64,000 nt of DNA from Chloroflexota bacterium (GTDB taxonomy: Bacteria > Chloroflexota > Dormibacteria > Aeolococcales > Aeolococcaceae), in NCBI GenBank assembly GCA_005880985.1, contig VBIQ01000007.1, positions 124,001 to 188,000 of the forward strand. Reading direction: 5' to 3'. Position numbers and translations under genes: made by a program. The first letter of the stretch is position 1, and every line of letters starts with the position of its first letter. The notes under the pieces are model-generated. The model was not told the DNA's origin. It was given only the letters and a program-made list of their open reading frames with translations, and did not search any database. Below, piece by piece: positions 43,745 through 52,323 of the stretch.

Positions 43745-44299
43745 TCAATCGCCACCACCGAGTTGACTGACTAGTCTCGACGCCTCGACCCAACCAGGTG
43801 CGGTTGTCCTCATTTGGCGCCCCCGTGCTGTGCCTCTCATTGTGAAGAGGTTCTCGAGCTCCTTTATGGTTGCCGCGAAGTTGGCCGAATCCAGCTTCTT
43901 GAAGTGCTCACACCACTGGCGAATGACTGAGGTCGATGTCCAGTCTTCAATCCCAGCGGCTTGATGCCCTGCGACTGTGAGAATCGCAAGTTGCTTTGTG
44001 GCTGCAGAATTCTTCTTTTCCAGCTTGCCAGGCGCCACCACGATCTCCAGAACATCTCCTTCCTGGTTGAAGACGTGCTCCGCAATCTCCTTTGGAATCT
44101 TCAGCTTGCTGGCGATTCGCTCGAGATACCCAACTCCCGACTCGTCCTGTGCACCTCTTGGTTCGCGAGCCATCGCACCGCTGGTTGATTCCACGCTGAG
44201 CAACTCGGCTGCTTCCACGCACATGGCCTCCAGTGGCTTGTCTGCCCGAGTCTCCACGATTGGAGCAAGCCTGTCAAGATCTATTCCTAACTTGAACAT
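43745..44299 (-). CDS. Hypothetical protein, first gene of the island operon (gene 1)
   Basis: The 184-residue protein starts with a helix MFKLGIDLDRLAPIVETRAD, then a linker with TSGAMAREPRGAQDES, then the domain shared with gene 2 (about residues 55-175). The domain has an N-terminal helical pair, a strand EIVVAP, and a C-terminal winged-helix-like half: DWTSTSVIRQWCEHFKKLDSANFAATIKELENLFTMRG, with APGWVEASRLVSQL at the end. A DNA- or protein-binding role is plausible. It is the promoter-proximal gene of a four-gene operon ending at 41496. The upstream 900 bases contain no gene and carry a long duplication. Confidence 0.65.
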   Translation of the reverse strand: MFKLGIDLDRLAPIVETRADKPLEAMCVEAAELLSVESTSGAMAREPRGAQDESGVGYLERIASKLKIPKEIAEHVFNQEGDVLEIVVAPGKLEKKNSAATKQLAILTVAGHQAAGIEDWTSTSVIRQWCEHFKKLDSANFAATIKELENLFTMRGTARGRQMRTTAPGWVEASRLVSQLGGGD

Positions 44300-44520
44300 G
44301 ACATTGCCACGCTATGCATCTTAGAGGCCAGACGTTCTCGAGGGGGCTTATGAGTAGCGGGAGGATCGCTAATGAGCACCGTGGAATGACTGATCTTAAC
44401 CGATCAATGACATGTTAGTGTCCAGACCAGAGGATCTCAGTATTCGCCAATGAGCATGACTAATAGCCGGCGTGTCATTGCCATAAGTTGATGAAGATAA
44501 CCCATGCTGGCATCAAGATG

Positions 44521-45133
44521 ATCACCAGCCCAACACCGGCGACAGGCACCCCAGCGACCGTGGGGCGTCCGGATTCCACCGTCGACTGGGAGCGTGTGAA
44601 GACCAGGCAAGCCCGCTTTCGAATACAACCGGCTCCGACGGTGTGGCCGCGCGGCAGGCAAGGGTGCTTGGTCGACGAGAAGTTATTCAGGCGGTCCTGC
44701 AATACCAGCGGTCCTTCTGCCGGCGCTCCAACCTTGGTGGTCGGCCCCAGCGGGCGAGGGCCAATGCCTGTGGTCAGAACCAGCTCAGCGAATCTTGCCG
44801 CTGCCAAATACTCATATGACCTGCAGCGATCAGCTAATTCTCATGCGCGCTGAAAGTGATCTCATTCTGGGATTGTCCTCATCACCAGCCCAACGCCGGC
44901 GACAGGCAGCCCAGCGACCGTGGGGCGTCCGGATTCCACCGTCGACTGGGAGCGTGTGAAGACCAGGCAAGCCCGCTTTCGAATACAACCGGCTCCAACT
45001 GTGTGGACGCGCGGCAGGCAAGGGTGCTTGGTCGATGAGAAGTTATTCAGGCGGTCCTGCAATACCAGCGGTCCTTTTGTCGGCGCTTCAACCTTGCTGG
45101 TCGGCCCCGCCCGGCGAGGGCCAATGCCTATGG
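44521..45133. repeat. Long direct repeat, two copies of about 253 bp at 360-bp offset
   Basis: Copy 1 is 44521-44773 and copy 2 is 44881-45133. They align without gaps and differ at about 14 positions by eye. The unit starts ATCACCAGCCCAAC and ends CGAGGGCCAATGCC. The 107 bases between copies and the flanks differ. Short ORFs in both strands of the unit differ at their ends and look non-coding. The whole gap from 44300 to 45217 (918 bases) contains no gene I can support. The unit could be a non-coding RNA, a duplicated promoter/attachment region or a decayed element. Confidence 0.9.
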
Positions 45134-45217
45134 CCCAAGGAGCCAGTTCAGCGGGTCAGTCGTTCCCTGCCGCGGCTATCTAGCTCGCCGGTGCCTGCGG
45201 CGGAAGGCGTAGATCGG

Positions 45218-46351
45218 TTAAGCGGCCTGGTCAGTCATAGTGATCGTCAACAAGGCCAAACGATCGGGTGGCAGCGCACGGGGTTTCGTTGCCTGCTTCG
45301 TCAGCTTGATGTTCGCGAAGGCCGCATATGCCAACCGTGACACAGGTGTTGGATGGGCTGGAGCGATTACATCAGCCGCCGCTCTCGCCCTGTCCGTCAC
45401 TGTGCTGAGGCCGGGAAGGAAGCCGAGGACCGTGCAAAAACGGGACCGCGCAATTCGCCCCAGCCGTGATTCCGAGAGGTAGGCTTCCACTTGGTCAATG
45501 GCCTCCACTAGCTCGCCCTCAAGGCGGTCCAGGGCCCGCGCCTCCTGCGCAGGATCCGCCATGCGAAAGATCTCATCAACCCTTGCCTCCACCTCGCGGC
45601 GAAAAGTGGGCAAGATGTCGCCATGGCGACCTCGAAACGCCTCAATGTCCTTTGGCTCCGGCACTCCCATGGGAGCAGGGAAGAGCCGCTCCAGAACCAT
45701 TGCTTGGATGCGCCGCACATTCTCAGCGCCGGTTGCGCGTGCTCGGAAGGCATGCTGTTCCAGTGCGACTGTCCCTGAGAGCACCGGAAGAAGGGAATGA
45801 GCCTGATCGGTAACCGGCACACGTCGTACTCCACCTTGCACCTTCTCCCACCAACGATACCCTACGCTTCCACGTACTTCCTGGTGTTCTGGCGCAGCGA
45901 GAGCAAGTGCTAGGGCGGCCATGTAGTCATCAGCGGTGGAACGCTCGACAGACCACCAAGGCCCCGATGCCGGCGAGCAAAGGCCCTCTCGCATCAGCTC
46001 AGTGAAGATGTGTAGATCCATCTTGTCGACGTGAATACGGCTCGCCGTCCCGCGCCGGAAGTCTCGCCGCCTCCTTCGCAGGTTCTCGCTGTCCAGTGAC
46101 TGTACATACATTGCAAATCGAGCCCCCATCGTATGGACATCGCCGCAACTGGGGAGCACCTGGGTGACGAGCTCTCGCTGTACGAGCTCCTGTGTGTACG
46201 GCCCTAGTTCCTCAGGGGTTTCAAGCCACGCGTCGGGCACAATGGTGGCAACGTCGTCCCAGTACAGCAGGAGCCGGCTGAACCAGCCGGATTTCGGGAC
46301 CCGGATGTACGGGTAGTAGAGGACACCATCCACCCTGCGACGATAGTCCAT
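45218..46351 (-). CDS. DUF6236-like hypothetical protein
   Basis: The 377-residue protein starts with VLYYPYIRVPKSGWFSRLLLYWDDVATIVP, a beginning characteristic of the DUF6236 family as I know it. The rest is alpha-helical and charged (RRRRRDFRRGTASRIHVDKMD, then VEARVDEIFRMADPAQEARALDRLEGELVEAIDQVE), and a weakly hydrophobic C-terminal region follows (STVTDRARAAADVIAPAHP). Function is unknown. Such proteins often lie on mobile or variable regions. It is transcribed like its neighbours but separated from them by gaps of several hundred bases, so it probably has its own promoter. Confidence 0.65.
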   Translation of the reverse strand: MDYRRRVDGVLYYPYIRVPKSGWFSRLLLYWDDVATIVPDAWLETPEELGPYTQELVQRELVTQVLPSCGDVHTMGARFAMYVQSLDSENLRRRRRDFRRGTASRIHVDKMDLHIFTELMREGLCSPASGPWWSVERSTADDYMAALALALAAPEHQEVRGSVGYRWWEKVQGGVRRVPVTDQAHSLLPVLSGTVALEQHAFRARATGAENVRRIQAMVLERLFPAPMGVPEPKDIEAFRGRHGDILPTFRREVEARVDEIFRMADPAQEARALDRLEGELVEAIDQVEAYLSESRLGRIARSRFCTVLGFLPGLSTVTDRARAAADVIAPAHPTPVSRLAYAAFANIKLTKQATKPRALPPDRLALLTITMTDQAA

Positions 46352-46926
46352 GCGGAGCGGATAGAGGCTGGCAGGCCAGGGTAGACCGCCCCGAACGCAG
46401 ACAGCTCCACCGATGACCGAAGGCGGTCTTTTCGCAGAATTGCTGCCTCATAGAGCTCTGAATGAAGGTGGCAGCCCGCGACAAAGGGTCAATGACCTTC
46501 ATGGCGTCGCCGTACGCTGCTTCTAATTCCTGCCGCATCGTGCTGGCTGCGGCAGGAGGTAGGTCGCCCATCGCTGGGTTCGTCGACCGCGGACCGTTGA
46601 GGCGCGCTCAGATGTTAAGGAGTAGGTCAGTTCCCCAACGGAGGAGATGGAGAAGGCGTGATCTCCCTAACCGTCGCATCGCGTCTCGCTAGATGGTCCT
46701 CACACGCGATGAACGCGTCGCGCCCATTACACCGGCGCGTGTGGTGGTCGTACAAGCCGACGAGACGTGTCCTGACAGCTGCCTGTTCCGACGGATCAGA
46801 TCCCTCCACCTTCGCCAGCGTAAAGAATCCAACCTAACTTCACGCCGGGAAACTCGTTGCCATCTGATGCCATCCGTCATCGGGCTGCGGCTATCGCTCT
46901 TGCGATGAATCTATCATCAAACAGTC
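46352..46926. other. Gap with possible gene remnants
   Basis: No complete gene is convincing. On the minus strand, 46571 down to about 46440 encodes a plausible helical segment (MRQELEAAYGDAMKVIDPLSRAATFIQSS) that then loses sense, which suggests a decayed gene. A small ORF at 46627-46809 is listed separately. Confidence 0.35.
46627..46809 (-). CDS. Small hypothetical ORF
   Basis: A 60-codon frame, VEGSDPSEQAAVRTRLVGLYDHHTRRCNGRDAFIACEDHL..., has protein-like composition with an HH/C-rich centre. The frame is open further upstream, and I see no clear ribosome binding site. It may be a fragment of a larger lost gene. Low confidence. Confidence 0.25.
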   Translation of the reverse strand: MEGSDPSEQAAVRTRLVGLYDHHTRRCNGRDAFIACEDHLARRDATVREITPSPSPPLGN

Positions 46927-48078
46927 TTAAGGGGTGCGGTCGCCCGGCGCTTTGTCGGCTATCGGCTCCGCTTCACCACTCGTATCGGAGTTGCCTCCTG
47001 GTGCGACTCCTCCACCCGGCAACTTGGGGCCATGGGGATCGACCCCGCCTGTTGGTCCAGGTGGCCCCGCGGTTGATCCGTTGAGGAGGCTGTTCGCACG
47101 CTTATCGACAGCGCGCGTGACAGCTTGCTGCGCGATGCCGAACACCATTGCCCACGCGACGAGTGCGTTCCCGGCCTGCGGCTTCAGTATCCCAAGGACG
47201 TCGTGTTGCATTGTGAACAGGGCGATCAGAGATATCAGGGCCCCAGCTGGCAGCTTCAGTAGCGCCTGCGCTATGGCAAGAGTGTACGGACCACCAGTCA
47301 CCTTGACGTTCAGCAGCATGGCAAGCGCGCCCAGCGATCCCCCGGCCACGCCAGCCAGGCCAAGAAGAAAGACGTCGCCAGCGCCGGGCGCGCCACCACT
47401 AGGACAGGAGGCACTGGCGTCAGCCGAACAGAGCGAGAAGAATGAGGGGTCCCGCCAACCCACCAGCGACAACAACAAGAAGACCAGGAGAAGCCCCCCA
47501 GCCGTGCCCAGCAGCATGTTCCGATATGTGCGCGCTCGGTAATGCTGGCCGTCACTCCCCTGATTGATAACCTCCGAGATCTCCTTGAGTTCAGCTCGGA
47601 CATCGTCAGTTATTTGCTCGCGAGAAAGTTCTGGAAAGGCAACCTTGCGCAGAATTGATCGGTACTCATTGAGCCGGAAGTCATCGTGGGCGAGGCCGCA
47701 GAGCGGCAGGCGACCGAGGAGCAAGGCAGCGCGCTGCCGAAGGATCGGTGCTGGCGCGAGTGCAAGGTATGCCCCATCGGCGCGGTGCAGCGCCGAATAG
47801 GCTGCCTCCGTCCTGTCACCTGTCCACCAATCCCACGGTTTGAGCAGGATTGACATCGCTCGCCCCCGTATGGCCGGTGGTGTTGGACGCGCGGAGCCTT
47901 CCTCCCCAGCAGGGTCAATGTCGGGTGATACCATCCGCAGGCCAGCTAGGATGCGAGCGTCGCGGACGCCTGCCCATGCAACCCTGTAATCAACAGAGTT
48001 GCGCTCGGTGGCCGGCACGTGCCTGAGATCGTTCTCTAGGCGCTGAACTCGGTCGTCAAGATATGTCTGCCAAACCAT
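46927..48078 (-). CDS. Hypothetical membrane protein
   Basis: The 383-residue protein has a soluble helical N-terminal half (about 190 residues, including RVQRLENDLRHVPATERNSVDYRVAWAGVRDARILAGLRM), then about four membrane helices: NMLLGTAGGLLLVFLLLSLVG, DVFLLGLAGVAGGSLGALAMLL, LLKLPAGALISLIALF and ALVAWAMVFGIAQQAVTRAV. A Gly/Pro-rich disordered tail ends it. The family is unrecognised. A soluble sensor plus membrane bundle would fit a membrane-acting effector in an island, but nothing proves it. The start is ATG 48078. 110 bases separate it from the upstream HEPN-like gene. Confidence 0.68.
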   Translation of the reverse strand: MVWQTYLDDRVQRLENDLRHVPATERNSVDYRVAWAGVRDARILAGLRMVSPDIDPAGEEGSARPTPPAIRGRAMSILLKPWDWWTGDRTEAAYSALHRADGAYLALAPAPILRQRAALLLGRLPLCGLAHDDFRLNEYRSILRKVAFPELSREQITDDVRAELKEISEVINQGSDGQHYRARTYRNMLLGTAGGLLLVFLLLSLVGWRDPSFFSLCSADASASCPSGGAPGAGDVFLLGLAGVAGGSLGALAMLLNVKVTGGPYTLAIAQALLKLPAGALISLIALFTMQHDVLGILKPQAGNALVAWAMVFGIAQQAVTRAVDKRANSLLNGSTAGPPGPTGGVDPHGPKLPGGGVAPGGNSDTSGEAEPIADKAPGDRTP

Positions 48079-48188
48079 GATCGAGTTCGCTCGTCTCCGC
48101 CAGCGTCAGCCCCGAACGCGCTGCAGCCTAACTCATTTGGGACCGAGGATGGCGGGCAGCAAGCCAGCCCGCGCCCTTGCGTTGGCCC

Positions 48189-49790
48189 TCAACCATACCC
48201 AAGCAAATCGTGCAGTAGACTCGAGTGCGTCTCGATCAGATCCAGGCGAGCCCTGGCGCGTGCCGCGAGCTCAATAGGGTCTATAGGCTCGGGCTGCTCC
48301 GGACTGGTTCGCAACCACGCGTATGCCATCATGTTCATGCCTTGCGCTACGACCGGCGCCGCAGCGCGGAGGGCTGGACGCAGCATCACGGTCTGCACTC
48401 GGCCAGAATGTAGTGCAATGTTGCGCTGACGGAATAGCCGGCGTAGCGCAGCGATCAAGTGACGCCGGATGGCTGGAAAGGCGGTGTCTGGTTGGTTGAT
48501 CATCCGCATGAGCCGCTGGTAAGCGGCTTGATCCGACTGCGTCGGCAGGTAGAGCTCTACGCCAGCTCGCAGTGCCTCCTCGAGCGAGCGCACGGCTTCG
48601 CGGTGACCGTGACCGGCTCGTAAGTCCCCGCGAAGTTGTGCCGCGAGTGGATCAGAAGACGGCGCTCCATCTATGTGAGAATGAACGAGCGCGGTCAGCT
48701 CCGCTCGCGGCAAGGAACAAAGCACGATATCTGCACAACGCACCGCGGCCAATCCACGATCGTCGTCGCCAGGTCCGATGAGTAGAGATTCGATTGCCGC
48801 CCAGGCAGCCGAGACTGCAGCGCCAGGAGGGCCGCTGTTGAAGGTGGAAAGCAGGTCGAGTGCTCCATCAACTCGGCTGTCAGGATCAATCTTATAAACG
48901 GTTCGTGTCTTGGCAATTGCTTCAATCTCGACGGCCCACTCGCGTCGTAGCGGTAATGAGTGGCCAACTCCTTTAACCCAACACTTGCCGAGAAGTGGCA
49001 TGGCCTTTGAGGGGCCGAGACGCACTCGTGCATCCATGCCAGCGATCATTTCGGTGGCGCGCTCGGCCGCCGCGTACGGATCCCGAGCATCCTCAATCGT
49101 AAATAGAAACGCTCCCGACTGACGCACGGGGGGAGATGTAGATGCGTACCGCTGCAGCCACTCGGAAGCCCGCTGGGCATCCCGCCACGCCTGGGGCAAT
49201 GGCTGAGTGGGATCAGGCCGAGCAACGAGTGGAATCAGCACTTCGTAGTGGCGGGCGGCGTTGCGAAGAAGTTCCTGTGCTGACGCAATCATGTCGACCA
49301 CGGTCGTATTCCCGCGAGTGAGCTTGCCCAGCCAGGCAACCAAGTACTGTTGGCTGTAGCCAGTATCCAGCAGGTGCGCGGCTATTGCGCGAGCAACCCT
49401 TTCCGGATATGGCTTTGGTGAGATCTGGATGGCAGCGGCCCAGTTGTCTAGATAATCGACCGAAATGTTGGCGGCCAGCTCTTTCAGATGCTGATATCCA
49501 AACCCGCCAGGTGCGATAGGCTGTTTGAGGCAGGTTCGCAGCGCGGCAAGGTGCGGGCCGGTCCCAAGCCCCGCATCGTTCTGTGCTGCCAGCGTGACCG
49601 CCTTTTTCAGGAGATCAAGAGACTTCGACCACACGACTCTCTCGGCCACGGCCCGCGAGACCTCGAGCACCTCGTCAAGCGAGAGAATCAGCCCCAAGGA
49701 CCACAGACGGCGGTTCCAGGGCGTGCCTGGCCTGAAGAAGTCCTCCAGCCGAGCCGTAACCGTCGCCTCAAAGGCGGGTTGGGCGAGCAT
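48189..49790 (-). CDS. Hypothetical protein with C-terminal HEPN-like motif
   Basis: The 533-residue, mostly helical protein has no family I recognise. Near residue 470 IRRHLIAALRRLFRQRNIALHSGRVQ carries R-N-I-A-L-H, a canonical R-x4-H with Asn after Arg, in the helix context typical of HEPN and ApeA-HEPN-like domains. Just before it, SAAWAAIESLLIGPGDDDRGLAAVRCADI (about 375-400) gives the matching acidic helix often found in these folds. Such an arrangement suggests an RNase, maybe of abortive-infection type. ATG 49790 is the start; GC is lower than the backbone. Confidence 0.65.
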   Translation of the reverse strand: MLAQPAFEATVTARLEDFFRPGTPWNRRLWSLGLILSLDEVLEVSRAVAERVVWSKSLDLLKKAVTLAAQNDAGLGTGPHLAALRTCLKQPIAPGGFGYQHLKELAANISVDYLDNWAAAIQISPKPYPERVARAIAAHLLDTGYSQQYLVAWLGKLTRGNTTVVDMIASAQELLRNAARHYEVLIPLVARPDPTQPLPQAWRDAQRASEWLQRYASTSPPVRQSGAFLFTIEDARDPYAAAERATEMIAGMDARVRLGPSKAMPLLGKCWVKGVGHSLPLRREWAVEIEAIAKTRTVYKIDPDSRVDGALDLLSTFNSGPPGAAVSAAWAAIESLLIGPGDDDRGLAAVRCADIVLCSLPRAELTALVHSHIDGAPSSDPLAAQLRGDLRAGHGHREAVRSLEEALRAGVELYLPTQSDQAAYQRLMRMINQPDTAFPAIRRHLIAALRRLFRQRNIALHSGRVQTVMLRPALRAAAPVVAQGMNMMAYAWLRTSPEQPEPIDPIELAARARARLDLIETHSSLLHDLLGYG

Positions 49791-50385
49791 TGGGCGTGGT
49801 ACGATACATGAGCCTAAGATCGTTGAATCGGAGGGTGTCGCCCTTTGCGGGCCTCTCCCTCCCCGGAGGGTGTGCTACGGCCCGCCCTCCTTTTTTTTCC
49901 GGAGCCAGACGGTAGGTGCAGGCTTGGCTGTTGGCCGATACCCAACCCAGGCGCACAAGCATTTTGCTTTTGACGAGGCGTCTTTGCATGCGTTTGGGGA
50001 TTTGTTGCTGGGGTCGCCGTCATCTGGGCCGCATGCGTTAGTGAGCAGCGAGAGGGATCGTTGTCGTCTCCTCGCACGCGTGCAACCAGCCGGAGTAACT
50101 GACCGGCCCTATCATCGTTTGCCCTCAAGCGGACAGGGTCGTCCCTGCCGCTCCCGTGGCGCAGCGGAGTGCGTAACCCATGGACTCGGGAAGCGCTCGC
50201 TAAGGGGCCGTCGCGTTCTGGAACCGGGTCGGGCATCGCGGGATGCCGGCGCCGTAAAGGCACTTGAACCGCTCGAACAAACGAGCGGCGTCGGAGTCCT
50301 GGGGTCGGACGCGGTCGCGGTGCCCATAAGACGACGGATATGCACGCGTTATAGAAGGGCTCAGCGCTGTCGTAATGGCGCGCCA
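49791..50385. other. Gap between the HEPN-like and two-helix membrane genes
   Basis: No gene is supported in these 595 bases. The only clear structure is the terminator-like hairpin at 49847-49898. The overlapping long frames on both strands have frame-shadow composition. Confidence 0.5.
49847..49898 (+). terminator. Strong intrinsic terminator on the plus strand with no matching gene
   Basis: GCGGGCC (49847-49853) pairs with GGCCCGC (49879-49885). An inner CCTCC/GGAGG hairpin is possible, and CTCC followed by eight T ends at 49898. It faces plus-strand transcription, but all nearby genes are on the minus strand. It may end a small RNA or an antisense transcript from within the HEPN-like gene. 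Confidence 0.5.
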
Positions 50386-51063
50386 TTACGCACGTTGGAC
50401 CACGGCGCTGCGGGTCCCGAATGCCTGTTCCTCACCCTGGGCAATTGCTTCGAGTTGATCCGTTCTCGCGTCAAGCGTCGCTAATAGTCGTTCCGCGTTG
50501 CAATCAAGAAGGGGTAGGGACGCGAGGAAGTTCCATATACGACGCTCTAGGAGCGTGTACTGGTTGGCAGCGAGTGCGGCCGACTGCGATGTGCGGGCGG
50601 TGTTCATGGACGATGCTAGCCCGGCGGCCGCGGCCGCGACGAGACCAATGATGCCTAGAGCGAGTCGGACATTCGTAGCGCCCGGGCCGGACGTGGCGCC
50701 GGAGAGAACGGCACCCCCGCTGCCCCCGGCACCGAGAGCAGCGACGAACCCAAGTACGACGTTGGCCCAAGACCAACGAAGTCGTCGATTGCGCTCGTCT
50801 TTGGCACGCCTCATGGCTTCGTTAGCAAGGTCAACTAACTGCATCGCGAGCGCTTCGACTTCTGGTTTGGACTCACACTTCTTCAGTAGACCGTTCAAAC
50901 TATCGAGACGGCGCCTTTTCTCGTCTTGCTCGGTGGCCCGCGCATCAGCCGTCCCTACCTGTCGGCGTAAGCGAATCACGCGCCAGATTAGGACGAACGA
51001 CGAGATAAGGGCGACACAAGCGATCGATATCGTGGAGATTTCTAAAGCTGAGAAGCGACTCAT
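50386..51063 (-). CDS. Membrane protein resembling SLATT-type two-helix effectors
   Basis: The 225-residue protein has an N-terminal membrane helix (ISTISIACVALISSFVLIWRVI), a charged coiled segment (RATEQDEKRRRLDSLNGLLKKCESKPEVE), two closely spaced hydrophobic helices (WSWANVVLGFVAALGAGGSGGAV and LALGIIGLVAAAAAGLASSM), and a C-terminal helix TSQSAALAANQYTLLERRIWNFLASL. The helix pair followed by the A..Y..L-rich helix recalls SLATT domains, membrane effectors in nucleotide-signalling defence systems. The extra N-terminal helix is unusual. The similarity is by eye only. No nucleotide cyclase or SLOG gene is visible nearby. Confidence 0.55.
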   Translation of the reverse strand: MSRFSALEISTISIACVALISSFVLIWRVIRLRRQVGTADARATEQDEKRRRLDSLNGLLKKCESKPEVEALAMQLVDLANEAMRRAKDERNRRLRWSWANVVLGFVAALGAGGSGGAVLSGATSGPGATNVRLALGIIGLVAAAAAGLASSMNTARTSQSAALAANQYTLLERRIWNFLASLPLLDCNAERLLATLDARTDQLEAIAQGEEQAFGTRSAVVQRA

Positions 51064-51299
51064 GCCAACTGCGCGAAACCTTCAGGCCGCCGCCGCCCAG
51101 ATGGCCCACGCACGGGAACAATGGCCGCGGTGGCAGCGACGATCCCGCAAGGGACGGGACGATGGTCCCCGCAGGCACAGATGGGCTCCCAACCCGGAGC
51201 GGTGGTTGACAAAGTCATCTTGGTGCCCCCTGCTCTCCATCCCGCCGGACGCCGGGCGATTAGGCTAGGCCTCGGTAGCCGACAATAGCCAGAATCCTC

Positions 51300-51757
51300 T
51301 TCATTCTTTACAGCCAGGCCCGCGTTGCATCGTACGGCGCGCCGGCTCGAGACCACCTCAAGCCAGATGGCTTCCTCCTTGAGGCTGCGGTACAGCCCTC
51401 GATGAAGGCGTTGCCGTCTGGGTGACGGTAGCGCGTGCGCGACAGGGTGATACCCAGCTGCTAAGCGACGTCGCGGTAGTGCAGCGAGGTGAACTGGGTG
51501 CCGTTGTCGTGACGGCAGACGACGGTGGCCCGCTCCGCCGGCGTGTACGGCCAGGTCGTCGCCCAGGCCCGCTTCAGCGACGCCGAGACGTCCTTGGCGC
51601 GGCAGCGCTGGGTGAAGCTCCCCACCCAAGGATGCTGCGGTCGACTGGGTGCCTTGATCGCTGTGAAGGACGGTCTCGCCGTTCGGCCAGCGCTGATCGA
51701 TGGCCATTCCCAGAGCCTTGGTGACGGACTGTGAGAACCGGGAGTCGACGCGGTCAC
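51300..51757 (-). pseudogene. IS3-family transposase remnants
   Basis: On the minus strand two pieces of DDE transposase follow each other. The first (about 51757-51535) contains VTKALGMAIDQRWPNGETVLHSDQGTQ and, in another frame, WVGSFTQRCRAKDVSASL. The second (about 51535-51300) contains CRHDNGTQFTSLHYRDVA, an in-frame stop TAG at 51463-51461, then QLGITLSRTRYRHPDGNAFIEG, and after a frameshift LYRSLKEEAIW. Both are typical of IS3-type OrfB. Stop and frameshift show decay. They probably come from two different insertions. The 51064-51300 stretch holds no gene. Confidence 0.75.
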
Positions 51758-51777
51758 GGCGCCCCGGCGTGGAAGTC

Positions 51778-51951
51778 GAAACGAATAGCTGCGTCCCCGA
51801 AACGTCCCTCCGCGGGGTGCTGTGTCCCCTACGTGTCGTCATCCGTCGCCACTGACAGATCACTGACACATCCCCGGCCAGCGCGGTTGCCCCGAGGCAA
51901 CGTCGATGCCGATTCCGCCCGACCTGAAGGGCGAAACGAACAGCTGCGTCC
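51778..51951 (+). repeat. 19-bp direct repeat in the IS-remnant region
   Basis: GAAACGAATAGCTGCGTCC (51778-51796) and GAAACGAACAGCTGCGTCC (51933-51951) differ at one base and lie 155 bases apart. They may be duplicated ends of an insertion element. The remaining DNA up to 52323 contains no convincing gene. Confidence 0.6.
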
Positions 51952-52323
51952 ACGCGACGTCCGCGCCGTCGCTGCTCGGATGGCAGGGCGCGCATGTAAC
52001 AAGTTCGTCTCTATCTGTCCTCTTTCGGCTCGAGAGCCGGATTTGTCTGTGGGGGGCCTTGTGCCCGAAGGACGCCAGCATCGTCCCAGCCAGAGCCCCG
52101 ACATCGCCGGAGGACACATCGTCGGGATCGTCTCGGAGACGCCAGGAAGGGAAGGCTGTCAGAGCAGGGGCCTCGCGCGAAGCGGAGATCGCGTCGGCCA
52201 GCGAATCGGGGGGCGTCTGGGGGGGCGCCTGGGGGGTCGCTCTAGACGCGAACAGCCACTCGGTCAGATGGACGCGGGACGCGCGTTGCCCAGCAACGCC
52301 ACCAGCCATAACCGGGTAGTCGC

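Noticed and set aside
44488-45183. ORFs in the 253-bp repeat units (121 and 87 codons) as duplicated genes
   Set aside because: They share only the repeat part, start and end at different points, and have Pro/Gly/Arg-rich non-protein composition.
49814-50386. 190-codon minus-strand frame between the HEPN-like and SLATT-like genes
   Set aside because: Arg/Pro-rich composition without secondary-structure pattern, and it runs through the terminator hairpin.
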